Part shown: positions 14,450-29,400 of the stretch, piece after piece
Position numbering within the stretch: position 1 is the first letter of the stretch
How the letters are laid out: each line of letters starts with the position of its first letter
NCBI GenBank assembly: GCA_028015205.1
Contig: CM051514.1
Location: 34,054,150-34,118,149, forward strand
Direction of reading: 5' to 3'
DNA length: 64,000 bases
Origin: Mytilisepta virgata
Taxonomy: Eukaryota; Mollusca; Bivalvia; Mytilida; Mytilidae
Program-made: the position numbers and the translations under genes
Notes under the pieces: model-generated
Database searches by the model: none
What the model saw: the letters and a program-made list of their open reading frames with translations, nothing else
What the model was told of the DNA's origin: nothing

Positions 14450-17400
14450 ACTAATACGTCCTGATCTGATTAAAATATCAAATATTATTTTATAGTCAAA
14501 ATTGACTATAAATAACACTTGTATTCTTTATATTGTTCAGAGGTTTACATCATTTCTTGTCGTTAATGTGGATAAAATGGCTAAAACAACTTCCATACAC
14601 TTCAGGTGTTCTGTAGATTTCGAGTCCGCTAAAATATTGGTATTTCGAACCCTTCATACATTGAAGAAATAGTGAAAATGAATTCCTATTCCCCAAGAGT
14701 TTTACAATGACAGTGCTCAAATGTGATATACCCCTAAAACAGCTCTTAACTGATATCTCTTTTTTGCAGATTAGTTTTGAAATATTCCTATTGGATGAAA
14801 TCAGTGACAATAAATGCAAGAAATTATTTGTGAGGGGGATAAATAAGGCCGGTGTATCAGCTGAAGTTTCAGCTGATATAAAGACATGCTTTGGCAGTGA
14901 GGAAACTATAGAAATCAAAAGAAAAAATGTAATAGATGCAATTGGGAATACTCATATCTCATCAGGTATATTAAACACATATTTTACGCGTTGTTATGTC
15001 AATATATCCCACTTATGTTTTGCGATTATGCATCGTTTTCATATTATTTTCTGAACATGTATGTTTTACTCTTACATTTCGCGTAGTTGTCGTAATGTCA
15101 GTGCTTTCATCACAGCTGTATTCTCTATGCTACACGGTAACTAAGCATTAAACCAGCAAACAGAAAAGAACTTTACCCTTTACTGGTTATCTCCGCACTT
15201 CAAAGAAGTTAATGCACATTGTTATTGCCCCCGTCTATCCTTCTGTTCGGCCGTCCATCAGACTTTCCTATGACCTATACTACTCGTTCTATTTTAAGTA
15301 AAGTCAGGAAATACCAAAGGGAAGGAGGGAAAAATCGAAACAACGGACAAACTCAGGAGAACAACGAATACAAGACCAAAACAATACATGCATTACAATT
15401 AAAAACTGAAAAACAAATGAACAACATGGACCCCACCAAAAACCGGGGGTAGACTCAGGTGCTCTGGAAGAGTAAGCAGTCTCTGGTTCCTGCAGGACAC
15501 CCGCCACGGTGCCCATGTCAAATCCTGTATGAGAAAGGGATAACATCAATGGAAAAGGTCCGTTTTCATTTGGGAAACGGTTTTTTCATACCTGTCAACC
15601 AAGTCATGATGGCGTCCATAAAACTTTAATAATGATGACTACAACTTAGAAGCAACATACCCCTGTCTGAGCAACTTTTCTGTCAGGAATCGGGCTCTGT
15701 CCAGGAAGTCAATGCATATGTCACAATATCTGGAATAAAGTATGAGTTGTGAAATATTTACTCCATACGCCTGCGTTTCTGGAATATTGCTGCTCAAAAA
15801 TAGGAATTTGACGATTGGAAAGTCAGAGTCATCCCGTTAGACGTAAAGTTTGTATTCAGCCTTCCTCTGGTGTCAATTTTTAGGTGAAGGTCAAGATAAG
15901 ATGCAGACTTGACAGTGTCTGAGTTATCCTTAATTTCGAGCTCAATGCGATAGATGAGATGTACGAAATTTCCGAAACGTGAACTGTTAAGTGATAAAAC
16001 ATATCATCTATGTAGCGGAAGCTGAAATTAAAGATTTAGATGGTAGGATGAATATTTACAATACCTGAAAACCTAATACAGAAAACGTGTATAGATGAGG
16101 TGAATTGATTAGACATGCCCATTGTACAAATTTAATATGATCCAACTGCATTACGCATATAGGATTAAAAGAACAACCATTCGATTTTAAAGAGAGAAAG
16201 GATGCTCTTGGATTCTATATGTCTTTATTCGTGACATATTATTCATACCAATAAAATATCCCATCACAATGTTGATTTACAATAAAAGCTAACTTCTTCT
16301 GTTTTTCCTTAAGAAGCCCATCCATGAAGTCTGCCTTATATGAGTAAAGGAACAAGTGGGCCAGGATTGGCGCACAATTCGTACCCATAGGAATGTCAAT
16401 TATCTGTTGAAAACAAGTCCACCAAATTGAAATTTTTTGTTAGATTTAGAGTGGTTTTTAACAGATGTGCAATAAGGTTTTAGAATTTTGATTTTCAAAA
16501 ATTGGGGCCTGCAGGAGTCGAATGTCGAAAATTGGGACTTTTGAACTGATGACCGAAACTCTTCTTTCATTTATCATTTTATGCATTATATTTCTATACA
16601 GTATTGTCATACATTGTAAACACTAACGTTTACGAATTTTGATTTTCCAAATTTTGGTCCTGTATTCAAAGACATGATTGTGAAAAAGATGCATAGGGAT
16701 ACAGCATGTGGGGAGTGCATGGATAGCTGTCATGTACGACTGCCACTCAATTAGGTTTTTTGGTTTGCAAAAAATACATATATTTTATATATATTACAGA
16801 ACACTTTTTAAATATTTTTAGATCATGAATATGGAAAAGGAATCGATTATACATCAAACACAGACTGGACTGAACCTGATATAGATTACATACCGTTTAC
16901 CAACGTAATATCAGCAGTGTGGCCTACACTCCGTCACAAATCATTTGTCTGGGGTGTTATAGAAGTACTGGCTAACAGTGCAGAAAGATACTACAAATCC
17001 TTCACAGACATTGAAATAAATGACCCATGTTCTCATCCTGATGTCATTTCATGTGGATATACTGGTAATACTTCATTCATGCATCGATATGTCTATAAAT
17101 GGAATGAAAGGACATATTGAATAAAACTCGATGGGATGAAAACTCCGAAATGACCTTTAGTGCCTGTACCAAATCAGACTATCCTGACTCTGTTGTGTTT
17201 ATGTTTGTTATTTGTGCTCTTATATATTATTTGCTGTCCGGAGTTCTGTCTGTTGTGTTGCTTTGATTGATTGTTATGTCATTGTTGACCTTTCCTATCC
17301 ATTTTGTTTTTTATTCTCAAAATACAAGAATTCGGTTTTGAATGCGGTACTTCTCTTCACACGGTTTTGAAAGCTATCAATTGTTTCGTATCCGATCTCT

Positions 17401-20400
17401 CTTATATAGTAGAAATACAATAGTCAACACAAACGACAAAATAATTAAAGCGTGAACGCTATGCAGATGTTTTTTGTTATATACGTGCATTTAAAATTTT
17501 GAATGCGGATTATTCAAACAAGTTTTATGATTTCAACATCAAATAAAGTTAAAGATAAAAAGAATTATTTATCCGCACATTTAACTGTATTTTAAGAACA
17601 ATTGTATTGTAAAAATAATTAAATAGATCTATTTAAAAACTTAGATCATCATTAGATCATTTGCTTCTATTTCGATACAATTAACATGTATAATAAAAGT
17701 TTTTACCTCACCCTATCGGTCATTTTGGCTTATTTAATTGGCAATTTAGGTGTTTTGTTAATTGTTTCTGTTTTTTTTTATCCACAAAACATATACAATA
17801 TATCATAAATGTTTTGAAAAAAGTAGTAAAAGTGTTGAAAAAAATATTTACATTAGTATTTCTTGCAAATCAATTTTAGACAAAGAATTCATCAATGTAT
17901 ATTTAAACAAATCAAACATCTTGCAACATGGCCATCGCTACATTGTGTGCGTTCATGCACAGCAAAAAGAATTTCAATCTGAAAAATGGAAAGAAACTCT
18001 CCCTGAAATAAACAGTTGCAGTGACGGAGTTACTGTGGATTTGACACCACCTTCACCTGGAAATGTATGGATTGGAACAAGACCTAATATTAAATATCTG
18101 GTAATAATGTAATTATGGTTTGGGCTATATCGAAATATTCGTGTAAAAAAATTTCTATGTAGTGAGCATAAACATTCTGTGTTTTAATGCACTTCATGTA
18201 TATATTTCAACAAATTATAGCTGAGTTTATAGTGAATTGGGAACAATGTTATAGCAACTTTCATCAATCTACATGTTATGTGGCTGAAAAGGTTGCTTCT
18301 GTAGGAACAGATGAATCTATAACGTTCTGATGATGTTATACTCTCTAAACGAGGAAAAGTTAAAGGACTGATGATATAGCATCGTTTGTCGAGCTCGTCA
18401 TCGCATATATTGTTGATTGGGCGCTTGAAATTTAATTCCTGTTGATTCCTGAATTTTCTTCCGGCTTAGAATTAAAGCATTGACCTTTGCTTTTAAACTT
18501 AATATACCACCTTGTCCTAATAGTAAGGGGGCAAGTTCTATAAATTTACCCATACAGTTCTTTTACGAGAAACATATAAGATGAAAATTAATGTTATACA
18601 CATGTTCAAATATAGGTAAAATTTAAGGTTTAGAATTAAAGTATTCGGGATGAGTATTAAGGTTTATTTCCATATAGGAGTTACCTTTTTGAGTTGAGAA
18701 ATTGTAGAGACAAACTGATAGATCATGACTATGAAAATATTGAAATTGATATAAACCGATACTTTGTGCCGAAATATGTTTTTGGAATAACTGAATGAAA
18801 TGCAATTACTTATAATATTCTTCTTTGCAATTAGACATCGTCAACAGACCTTTATGTTATATGGGATTCGTTCCTGGATGTAGAGGAACATGATAAATCT
18901 ATGCATTCAACAGGAATAGCAAAATATGAAATTTCAGTTGGTAAGGAATTAACAATTTATTTTATTATTTGTATTGTTATATAAAAGTTTTCCCCTATTT
19001 CATTCTCTTACTAAAATATAAATTTTAATGTCTAAAACTCTGTAATAATATTTTACGAAAGCTAATATTTTAAAGTTGGATTGGACATGTTGGAGTTATT
19101 ATTATCGATGAAATAACAATAATTTTCAACCATAATAAGGACACTCATTGTAGATCTAGAGGTATTGAATTGGTGTCAAAGAAAAATTTCAAAAGTCACC
19201 TGTATTAACATAAAACACCAAAGTAATATAAAAGATGAATTTATAAAAATATCATTCTTTTTATAGGTTCAACAGAAGATGGGGTAGACATAATAGATCA
19301 TATGAATGTCGGTATAACAAATCATGTATCGTTTCACGATCTTCGACTGCAAAACGGACATTATTATTACACTAAAATAACAGGTACTAAAGACACTGTA
19401 CGTTGTGCCTAATTCTCCATTTACTTTATCAAAATATATTGCCTCTGCCTTTAAATAAAATTGAAAATGAAATATGCACAGATAATGTTTGAAACTTTTT
19501 GATATAACTGATCTACTGGTTGGTTTACCATACAAAAGTACATTGGGTCAAAATTAAAATTTAATTTGAATTTGTCACAATAGAAAGATTACCTGAAGGA
19601 ACTGATAAAAACATGTATTGAATGTTCCATTCTGTAGCTGGCTCTTGTGTAAAAAACGGATGATTTTTTTTTATCTAAATCTAAACTTAGACCGAAATGA
19701 ATGTTTTATAATATACCTAGAAAAATCCTTATTTGATTTGCCACTACAGTTATGCATTTTGACTCCTCATTGCCTAGAATTTTGCAAGCCGAAACAACAT
19801 CCCAAAAAGTTTTAGAGCAAATTCAAATGCCAAAATGACCGAAAAGGGTAGAGCAAAAAACAACCTATAGACGGAGCTATGCACGAGATAGATACCCCAT
19901 AATTTAAAGAAAAATTGACATTTTGTTTACTACTTAAAAAATAACAATCCAAAGATACTTATAATAGATATAGTTAAAAAAGACCAAAAACCAAACTTAG
20001 GTATCAATTTCACGTACTGTTGAAAAATTAGAACAGGCGATACCCTCAGGGACAATAAATTCAACAGATGAGGTATTGACTCATTGGTAACAAAATGTAA
20101 TATATTTATGTGTTGCTTTTAAATGGTGTTTACAAATGAGGGTTTTGTTTTCAGCATATGACTTTTTAAACAGAAGTACGTCAGTAAAGGCCGATGCTGT
20201 AAAAATTGATATTACTTCTCCAGAAATTACAGAAAAATCTATTACAATCAAAGGAAGACATCTAACAAACTTGAGTGAAATATTTGCTTGGTAAGAATCT
20301 ATTGGAAAATGGAATGAGATTGATAAATTTTTATTTATTTAAATAGTGAAAAAGAATAAAAGTATAAAACAGAATTTTCCGGCAAATGACATTGAGAAAA

Positions 20401-23400
20401 ATAAAGTTGAATTAATTAAATGATGAAAACGAATAAGGTATAAAATCCACACATGAACATGGAATATGTCTTTCATCTTTAAGTTGGCGTAAGTTCTTTA
20501 AACATCAGTGCAGTACAGTGTAATTTTTAAGCACATCATAGGATGAAATGAAAATTATTTGGGATTGTGACTTTAAGGGGGTAGGCCTGGGGTATGGGAG
20601 ATAACTCCTATTGATGTTTTTTTCTTTGACGTCAAACAATAGGAATGACGTGGCATTACTATGACGTACAAAATTTCCTCGCATTAGACGAAGTGAAGAG
20701 GTTCGGTAAGGGGCATCTCCGTAACGAATCTAAAACTTTCTGGAAATATGTGCAAAATCGATAATTACGTAGGATTTGATATATTGATGAATTATTGTTT
20801 AACATCCAGTGGCAATTATGAAATGCATATCACGAAGAACGTAGTATTTGAACAACTGTACGTTCGGTGTCCAGGGATTACGCTAATCTATTTACTTACC
20901 AGTTATAAACAGACAAAGTTCCAAGACATATTTTATTCCAAATAAAAATCAGATATTCCCGAGCATTACCATAATAATTGAGTTATTAAATAGCATGGAT
21001 TATTTACCCCCACCCTAATGGAATGGTCTATCTTTTTTATTTATTTTTGTAAATAATCAAAATTTAATGAAATCGATTTTTTTTTTCTTTTGATCATTTG
21101 GTCAAAATGTTCTAGTGGATATATTGAACATTGAAATATGTTGGCTTATCAAAGTGAATGAGGAAAACTGGACTAAATTAAATCATATTAAATTGAAGAT
21201 ATATAATTTTCAGGTATATTTATATTTTACACCACACCGGCAATACTTACCCTTGCAAATCATTTTTTTTTTAATAATAATAATAATAAAACGAATTGTA
21301 ACACAAATGAAAAATAATACATAATAATAGATTATTTATTGGTAAAAAGTTTTGCTGGTAAATTCGTCTATGTGAGACAAGGTTCCATTTTAATGTGCAG
21401 CTTTTGCGAACGAGCTCGTAGAAAGCCCGTGCGGATTTTATCTCTTCCAAAGCCAGTCAAGATGGGAACAATAAACAGAAAATTTAAAACTTTTAGAAAA
21501 ATTTATAGAACTATACCTCTTGATCACTTCCGCGGCTTTCGGGTGTATTGACTACCCCGGGAGAATAAATTTTTCGAAGAAATTGTCTTTGGTTCATGAT
21601 TTTTCGATATAACGCGATTTCAGGGTTTTCTTTTTTTGCTCTCATTCTTCTCTTTTCCTCTCACAGCTTTACCTTTCCTATTTTGTATTTATCAAAACTT
21701 TTAGTCACTGGCGATTTAACCATCATATTTTGTAATTTGTTAGATTCGGGAGAATATCAAGTCTTTCATGACAGTCTATATTTTTTCTGTAATGTTTTTT
21801 AGATCATGTATTTTATAAACAAAACCCAGTTTTGACAAATAAAAGTAAACTTACAACACTATCGCCGTGGGCGCCGTGGTTTAGTGGTCAGCGCATCGGA
21901 CTACGAAGCCAAAGGTCCCTAGTTCGATTCCCGTTCGATATGAAAATTTCAAGGATCAAATTTGCAACCGGACTTATCGACACCATTTGCGAGGATGGTT
22001 TCGGTATACGATGCAAACGAATCCGTCGGATGGGGACGAAACTTGCTGTCCCGTGTTAAGGAAGGGAAACACCCTTAGCACGTTAAAGACTCCTGTGTAG
22101 ATGTCGAAAAAGAGTATGCTAAAATGCCGCTACAGGGGCCTCTTTCGCACCTGACAAGTGGAGAGGGATTGGTATAAGTTGGTATCACTTGTTTCCCAAT
22201 CCACTATAAATAGATAAGTTTAAAAAGTATCACAGGACTTAAGAGAGAATGCTTGGTTTTCAGTCATAATAATTATATTTTCTTTAAATTTATTTCCGTT
22301 TATAATTCATCATCGTCTTCAATTCAATCTTCTTCGCGTTCTTTGAACATATAGAATGGGTTTATACTCGATAACGTTAGGAACGATAACTCTTATCGTA
22401 ACGTCGTATTGTAACGTAATGACGTCCTACCTTAAAAATTGATCGAGTATTTTGTGAAAACTTGTGGTTAGAATTTCATAATTTTTTGTCATATAACACA
22501 CATATATATGATTTTTTTGTAACAGTTTTTTGCAAGAATTAAACGACAGGATTTTTTTACAGCAGTGTTTGAATATTGAATGAGGCAACTGAAAATGAAC
22601 AAAATTCCTAACATGTCTGGTACTTTTTACCTTTGTATTTTCATATAAAGAGTGAATTTTACCATCATATTTCATATTTGATTAAGACTATATCCCTGTT
22701 CTTCAGTGCAACAATTATAACTATTTTTCATCAAACATACGTGCTATGAGAGGTAGTAATATTTATTAACTTGTGTCATCTCCTGGAATGAAGGGTACCC
22801 CTTAAATGCCCATTTTCAATGAAACCTGTGAAGGAAACACGTGGTTGAATTTCAACAAAATTTTCTCAGGTGGTGTATTGAGACATATATAATGCATGAC
22901 GAAAATATGAAAAAAATTAAACGAGTGGAAAATTTTGGCCTAACCCAGGCCTACCCCCTTAAGATTGGTTTACTTAAGCAAGTTACCATTCATTCCAAGG
23001 TAGAAAATCGTCCCTTACACTCTTAAAACATGTTAAATTTTGGTAATTGTTTTTTCTTATAACTTATATATAGTCTTTTATGAATTATAAAAGAGAAAGT
23101 AACTTCAGATGCTCCAATATCATGTTTGATTGGCTTATAAACTTTCCAACTTCAATCATGACACGGTCATTCATGTTACGGAGAGATTTACAATTAAACA
23201 GTCCTTCGAGAAATTCTTTTGTACCATTTTGCATTCCATTCCAGGATTTATATGATGGCTTGACACATTTCACCTGGATGTCCTTTCAGCAAATCGGACA
23301 ATTAGTAATGATATGGATAAAATGATATTTATTTTTGACTGAAATTTTTTAAGCTTGTCTGTATTGTGTACTACACACCTATTTTATTATTCATCATCCA

Positions 23401-26400
23401 CAGAAGAACCCCCCCACTTACCATATATTTTTTTCCCAGTTGGACAGATGTATTTATTGACAAGGAAAGTGGAATAAGTTATTACAATTGGGGTATTGGT
23501 TCATACGAAGGGCAAGATGACGTGCTGTCATTTATAACGACAGATGAAGATTGTGGGACATATAATGATGCAAGTTTAGATAAATTCTCAGAAGGCCATT
23601 CTTACATCATTACAATAAAGGTAAGAAACCACAACAAAATACAACCATGAATCTTTAAATACAGACCCTAACATCATTACCTGAGCAGCTTTCTCAGACG
23701 TAACGAGATTTTGTTTTATTTGAAAAAGAAAGAATTCCGTTCTTTCTTACTGTTGAGGAAAGTACTCAGTTATCTTTTTATTTCTGAAACTGTTACTTGT
23801 TGGTTACCATACCGGCGTTCATTTTACCCATTTCCTGATTTCATGTTTATTCTACTGTTTTTGATGTGGTTATTATTATAATTTGCAGAGATGTATCAAA
23901 TTTGGTTTGTAACTAAGATTTTTCTAATTCTTATTATAAAAGCATGTAGGTAAACCTGAGTTTATACATCAATAACTCATATTGTGTATAAATTGGTAAT
24001 TCTGTTTTTTTCTGTTAAACCAGACTGAGGCAGTCGAAAACGAGAGCTATCCCCACACTCCCCATATTTTGTATCCCTGTGCATCTTTTCCACAATTATA
24101 CCTTTGAATACAGGCCCAAATTTTGGAAAATTAAAATGCTAAAACCTTATTGCCCATCTGTATACAGTGTAAGACAATACTGTATAGAAATAAAATGTAT
24201 GAACTAGAGGCTCTCAAGAACCTGTATCGCTCACCTGGATTTAACTTTTCAAACTGAGCAGGACTAAAAATTTAAATGTTGCAGTTGATTTGGCTGGTTT
24301 TTCTATAGGGTTCTATGTTAAACTATGTTCAGCTGTGGTAATCATCTTAGTTTCATGGCAGGTAGATCTTATCCTTGAACATTTTTACCCCATGTCAGTT
24401 TTGCTTTAAATGCTTTAGTTTTTGAGATATAAGACAAAAAACTGCAGTTTACCCCTATGTTCTATTTTTAGCCATGTCGGCCATGTTGGTTGGCAGGCTG
24501 GGTCATCGGACACTTTTTTAACTAGATACCCTAATGTTGCTTGTGGCCAAGTTTGGTTCTATTTGGCCCCGTAGTTTCAGAGGAGAAGATTTTTGTAAAA
24601 GTTAACGGACGACGACGGACAACGGACGCCAAGTGATGAGAATAGCTCACTTGACCCTTTGGGTCAGCTGAGCTAAAAATGAAAGAAAACTTTCAGTCAT
24701 CCACTTTTAATTCCCAATTTTTGAAATTCGACCCCTTAAGGTCCCATATTTTTGAAAATCCAAATTATAAAATCTTATTTCACATCTATATACAGTGTGT
24801 GACAATACCGTAAAAAAATTAAATACATAAAATGAAAAATGAAAGAAGGGTTTAGGTCACAAGCTTCAATTCCTAATTTTCGAAATTTGACACCTGTGGG
24901 ACCAAATTTTTTAAAATCAAAATTCTAATACCTTATTGCGCATCTACATATAGTATGTGACAATACTGTATATAACTCAAAGACATGAAATCAAAAATGA
25001 AGGAGGAGTTTAGGTCACAAGCTTAAATTCACCTTTTTTCGAAAATCAACCCCTGGGGCCCCAATTTTTGAAAATCAAAATTCTAAAACCTTATCGCACA
25101 TCTAGATACAGTTTTTGATAATACTGTATAGAAATTAAATCCATAAAATAAAAAATAAAAGGAGTTTAGGTCACAAGCTAATTATTAATTTTCAAAATTC
25201 GACCCCTGTGGGCCTCAATTTTTGAAAATGAAAATTCTAAAACCTTGCACATCTACATAGAGTATGTGACAATACTATATAGAAATTAAATGCATGAAGT
25301 TAAAAATTACCGAGGAGTTTAGGTCACAAGAAAGTGTGACGGTCGGATGGACAGACGGACAGAGGATAAAAACATAAAAAAAAAATCAAGATAGAAAATT
25401 CAATTCGAGACGAATTACGCCAAGAACAATCGTGTTTCTATTAAAGGAATGCAGCTAGTCTTAACTACATTATAGTCTTGAGTGGCTGCAAATTAATATA
25501 TTTTATTTTAATTTTCTTCTTATCTCGATTTTGTCTAAAACATTCAAGACTGTAGAAATCAAAACAGACAATATTAAACCAGACTTAGTGGTACATTTTT
25601 AGTACCGATTCCATATCTTTCATTTTGAGAAACCTGTTAATCTTTAATTATTTGATTTTTGAAACGATAAAGAACTAGAAATATTCGTGGAAAAAAATTT
25701 CTATGTAGTGAGCATAAACATTCTGTGTTACCACGTTTTGATGCACTTCATGTATATATTTCAACAAATTATAGCTGAGTTTATAGTGAATTGAAAACAA
25801 TGTTATAGCAACTTATATCAATCTATGAGGCTGAAAAGGTGGCTTCTGTAGGAACTGATGAATCTTTAACATTAAAATGGAAAAATGAAAATTTGTAAGA
25901 AAAATGAAAATACTTAGGATTGTAAAGAATGCTTCGGAATGTAAAAGGAACAAACTTTTTTATTAGGGATTCAACAATGCTGGTTTAGTGGCAATGACAT
26001 CATCATGGGCATATATTTTCGACATATCACAGCCTGTTGCAGGTCGTGTTTATGATGGCCATCCAGATGTAGTTTCAGCAAAAGTAAAAGATATTGATTA
26101 CCAGGACAATATGAATAATCTGAGTGCCCACTGGGAAGGTTTTCATGATCCACACACAGTTATAAAAAACTACTTTGTACATATCGGAACCTGTCGAGGC
26201 TGTGACGATGTTCTATTGCAACAGTACACAGGAATACACAACAGTAAGATTTCAATAATTTAGATGCATTTCATGGGGTTTCCTATCCACTAATACTATC
26301 GACACATTTGTTTATATTTGTTGCAAGCACTAGTAAATGCACTGGGTTGAACACTTTTGCAATATCATGTTTTTTTAAGATCTTTCTATAAATATAGAAA

Positions 26401-29400
26401 ATGGTGAGATATGTACTAAAATTTATTATAAAAGTAGCAATTTTAATTTTCCAACTTACCCTTTCTTAATGAAAACGTGCCCGTGGCACCATAGCACGGA
26501 GTTACACATCATAAGTTTTACGTTTTAACCCGACACCTATTCAGTGTCTGTACCAAGTCCGACTATCCTGATTCTCTGTTATGTTCATATGTGTTCTCTT
26601 ATATGTTGTTTTTTGTCCTGCGTTTTGTCACTTGGCCTGCATTGATTGATTGATATGTCATTGTTGACCTTTCCTGTTATCCATTTTGTTGTTTATGTAT
26701 TTATAATAAATTAGACTTTCTTTCCTCAAGTACACATGCCGTGCATTTTCACATTCCATTTTAATGCATTTTAATTTTAAACATGTATATCATATATTAT
26801 TATACTTCTAAATACTAAGTTATTACCTTATTTTGCAGGGTTTACATTGTTAAATATCCATCTTAAATCGGGATTTAAGTACTATACAACAGTAACAGCA
26901 TGTAACACTGCTGACATGTGTTCATCTGTGACGTCTGATGGAGTTCTTATTGATAACAGTCCACCAACTGACGGTCTTGTACAAGATGGGACAGGAGATT
27001 CTGATATAGAATACCAATCTGTTCGGTGAGAGTTTTTTTTTGTTTTTTGTCATTGTTTTTTACACATCTTTAAAACTAAAAAATAACATTTTAAAATTTA
27101 AGAAGTGGTAGAAATCTTTTATGAGCTAAAGATGTGCCATTTATATTTTTCAGAAACCATATAACGGCAAAATGGCATGGATTTGTAGACTCCCAGTCTG
27201 GTATAGATCGTTATGTTATCCGGGCTGGTACTATTCCTGGCTTAGATGATCTTGTTCCTTCAACAGTTCTGTCAGCGACAGACATTTTTGTACTAACTGA
27301 TGTAGTGTTACCAATTAATAACAGAATATATATCACTGTACGAGCATACAACAAAGCAGGTAAGACATGTCTTGTATATGCAAAGGACAAGTTTATTATT
27401 TTGGTTGACAATGGAAATTTATTAAGGTGTGGTATTTGATATAAAAAAGTCTTTATCATACGACATCAGTTTATTGAATAGAAATCGGCAAAAGAATACC
27501 AAAGCGAAAAAACAGTGCGATTGTCAAACAAACGCCGCAATGATACATGTATAACTTAAGGAACAAAAAACATATAATAAACTAAACAAAAAAGAGAACA
27601 AGACAGCAGAGAAACTAAAGCAGCACTAACAATGTGAACTTATACTTAAAACTGCGAGTGACATTAGGTGCTCCGGAAGGGTAAGAATGTCCTTTTCCGA
27701 TAACAGCAATCGTCATATTACCAGTGATTAAATGCTAGTGTAGTCCGACGTTTCACTTCCAGAAGAGCGTTAAATCTGATGTAGTTTCATACATGAGAAA
27801 TAATCTTCGTATTGATTTGTCCAATTATTTCGTGATTACAACTGTAAAATATTTGGAGTGATGAAATTAACATATTATTAAACATTACCCTGTCTCAGAA
27901 GTTTATATTACAGTAATCCCGCCCTGCCGAGAATCTTGAAATATTCTGTTGACCTTAAGTTTCTGATCTTAAATTAATTGGTTCAATTGCAGTTTTGATT
28001 TATGGTTAGGTTAATATAGACAATATAAACTATTACATGTATACATTATAGTATTTCCGTTCATGTTTTGGTTAATTTGAATTTTTATATAAATTAAATA
28101 AATTGCATTCATTATTGTTAAGCATACTGGTTAAATTTGATATGTATCAAAACAAATATAGTACCTGCATACGGATTTGATCATTGGAGAATAAAACTTT
28201 AAGTGAATAGATATTGGGCCAAACACGTGTAGCCAATTTGATGTGATGTTTTTTAAGTTAATTTCTGTTAAACGTTTTTAATTGCTATATTAAAAGAATG
28301 AACAACAGAGATACTCTAAAGATAAATTATAGTAAACGGAAATTTAATACATAAAACAAAAATAAAACTTAATGCAACCCGCAATGGTATTGCTTTCTTT
28401 GGGTATTTGTCAAATGGTAATGACAATTTACATGTAGTCACATGTTAAAGAGCTGAATGATGCCACTCGTAAACACTTGGAATCAATGATCTGGCCGAAA
28501 ATTTATTACCGTTAACCTTACACTTCACATTTTCATTTGAATGTATTAGCTATTCGTTTTTGCAGGACTTTTTTCTGAAGCAACATCAAATGGTTTCCTA
28601 ATAGATACCTCAGCTCCCTTTATACTACAAGAACCGACCCTAATTGAAAGCCTTGGATCTGTGTTAAGAAATTCCATTATTATGCAATCTGTTCTGAAGG
28701 TTGAATGGACAGTTGAGGACAAGGAGTCTTTCATTGAACGTCAATACATATCAATAGCTACGCATAGTGGTGGAGAATTCAATACAAAACCTACCAAGGT
28801 ACAAAAACATGTAATCTTAAGTTTATATTAAACTTTTATAGCAGTGTCTACTCACATATGCGATTTGTTCTAAACGTTGAATGTAATAGCATAAATTAAA
28901 GTCATGCATACACATTATACCATGTGGACATACTGCTTTATTTTTTTTAAAGATTTTTGACAATATTTATTATACTTAAAATTTTACAGCTTGGTGGAGT
29001 ATTCAGAGAGTACACCTACACTGGTTTAGATCTCCATGATGGTGGAATATATAGTGTTAAGATTATTGTGTGTAATGGTGCAAAAATATGTGTAGAAACT
29101 GAATCGGATAAAATTTTAGTAGATAGTTCTCCCCCAACTCCAGGTACGTGTTTTAACAATGAACAATAATCAAACAATAACATCAATTTAAAAAAAACCA
29201 AAATATAACTATAACAGTAAATTAAATTTATAGTTTTCTTATCTGCAAGAAATTGGGTTTTTATTGCCATTTTATATTCTAGTGATAACAATTGTCAAAC
29301 AAACCTAATATTTGTGGACAATTTAACTCTCTTATCCTAATTACGTGCCTTCCAAACTATTTTGACATTTTTAGTCAGCAAATTATTGGTAATAGTCTGT

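Larger units (their letters stand above)
20577..22958. mobile_element. 2.4-kb segment between TTAA-flanked inverted termini
   Basis: The left terminus TTAAGGGGGTAGGCCTGGG (from 20573) is mirrored by CCCAGGCCTACCCCCTTAA (ending 22962). With TTAA at both outer edges this looks like one TTAA-targeting DNA element (piggyBac/Kolobok-type target choice) that carries other repeats inside. The inverted match is short (~19 bp), so it could be two solo ends. Confidence 0.5.

Noticed and set aside
17762..17879. Upstream extension of the exon at 17880
   Set aside because: Open only by chance; the AG at 17878-17879 gives the correct phase with exon 12 and keeps the Fn3-like pattern.
21339..21551. 70-codon ORF with basic residues (ERARRKPVRILSLPKPVKMG)
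   Set aside because: Basic composition looked interesting but there is no recognisable domain, and it lies in repeat-rich intron sequence.
21863..21945. True tRNA gene
   Set aside because: A and B boxes are present, but the acceptor and anticodon stems do not pair and the sequence runs on into a SINE body.
24700..25380. CRISPR-like array of regularly spaced repeats
   Set aside because: Units are ~148-bp diverged tandem repeats without unique spacers, in an animal genome.
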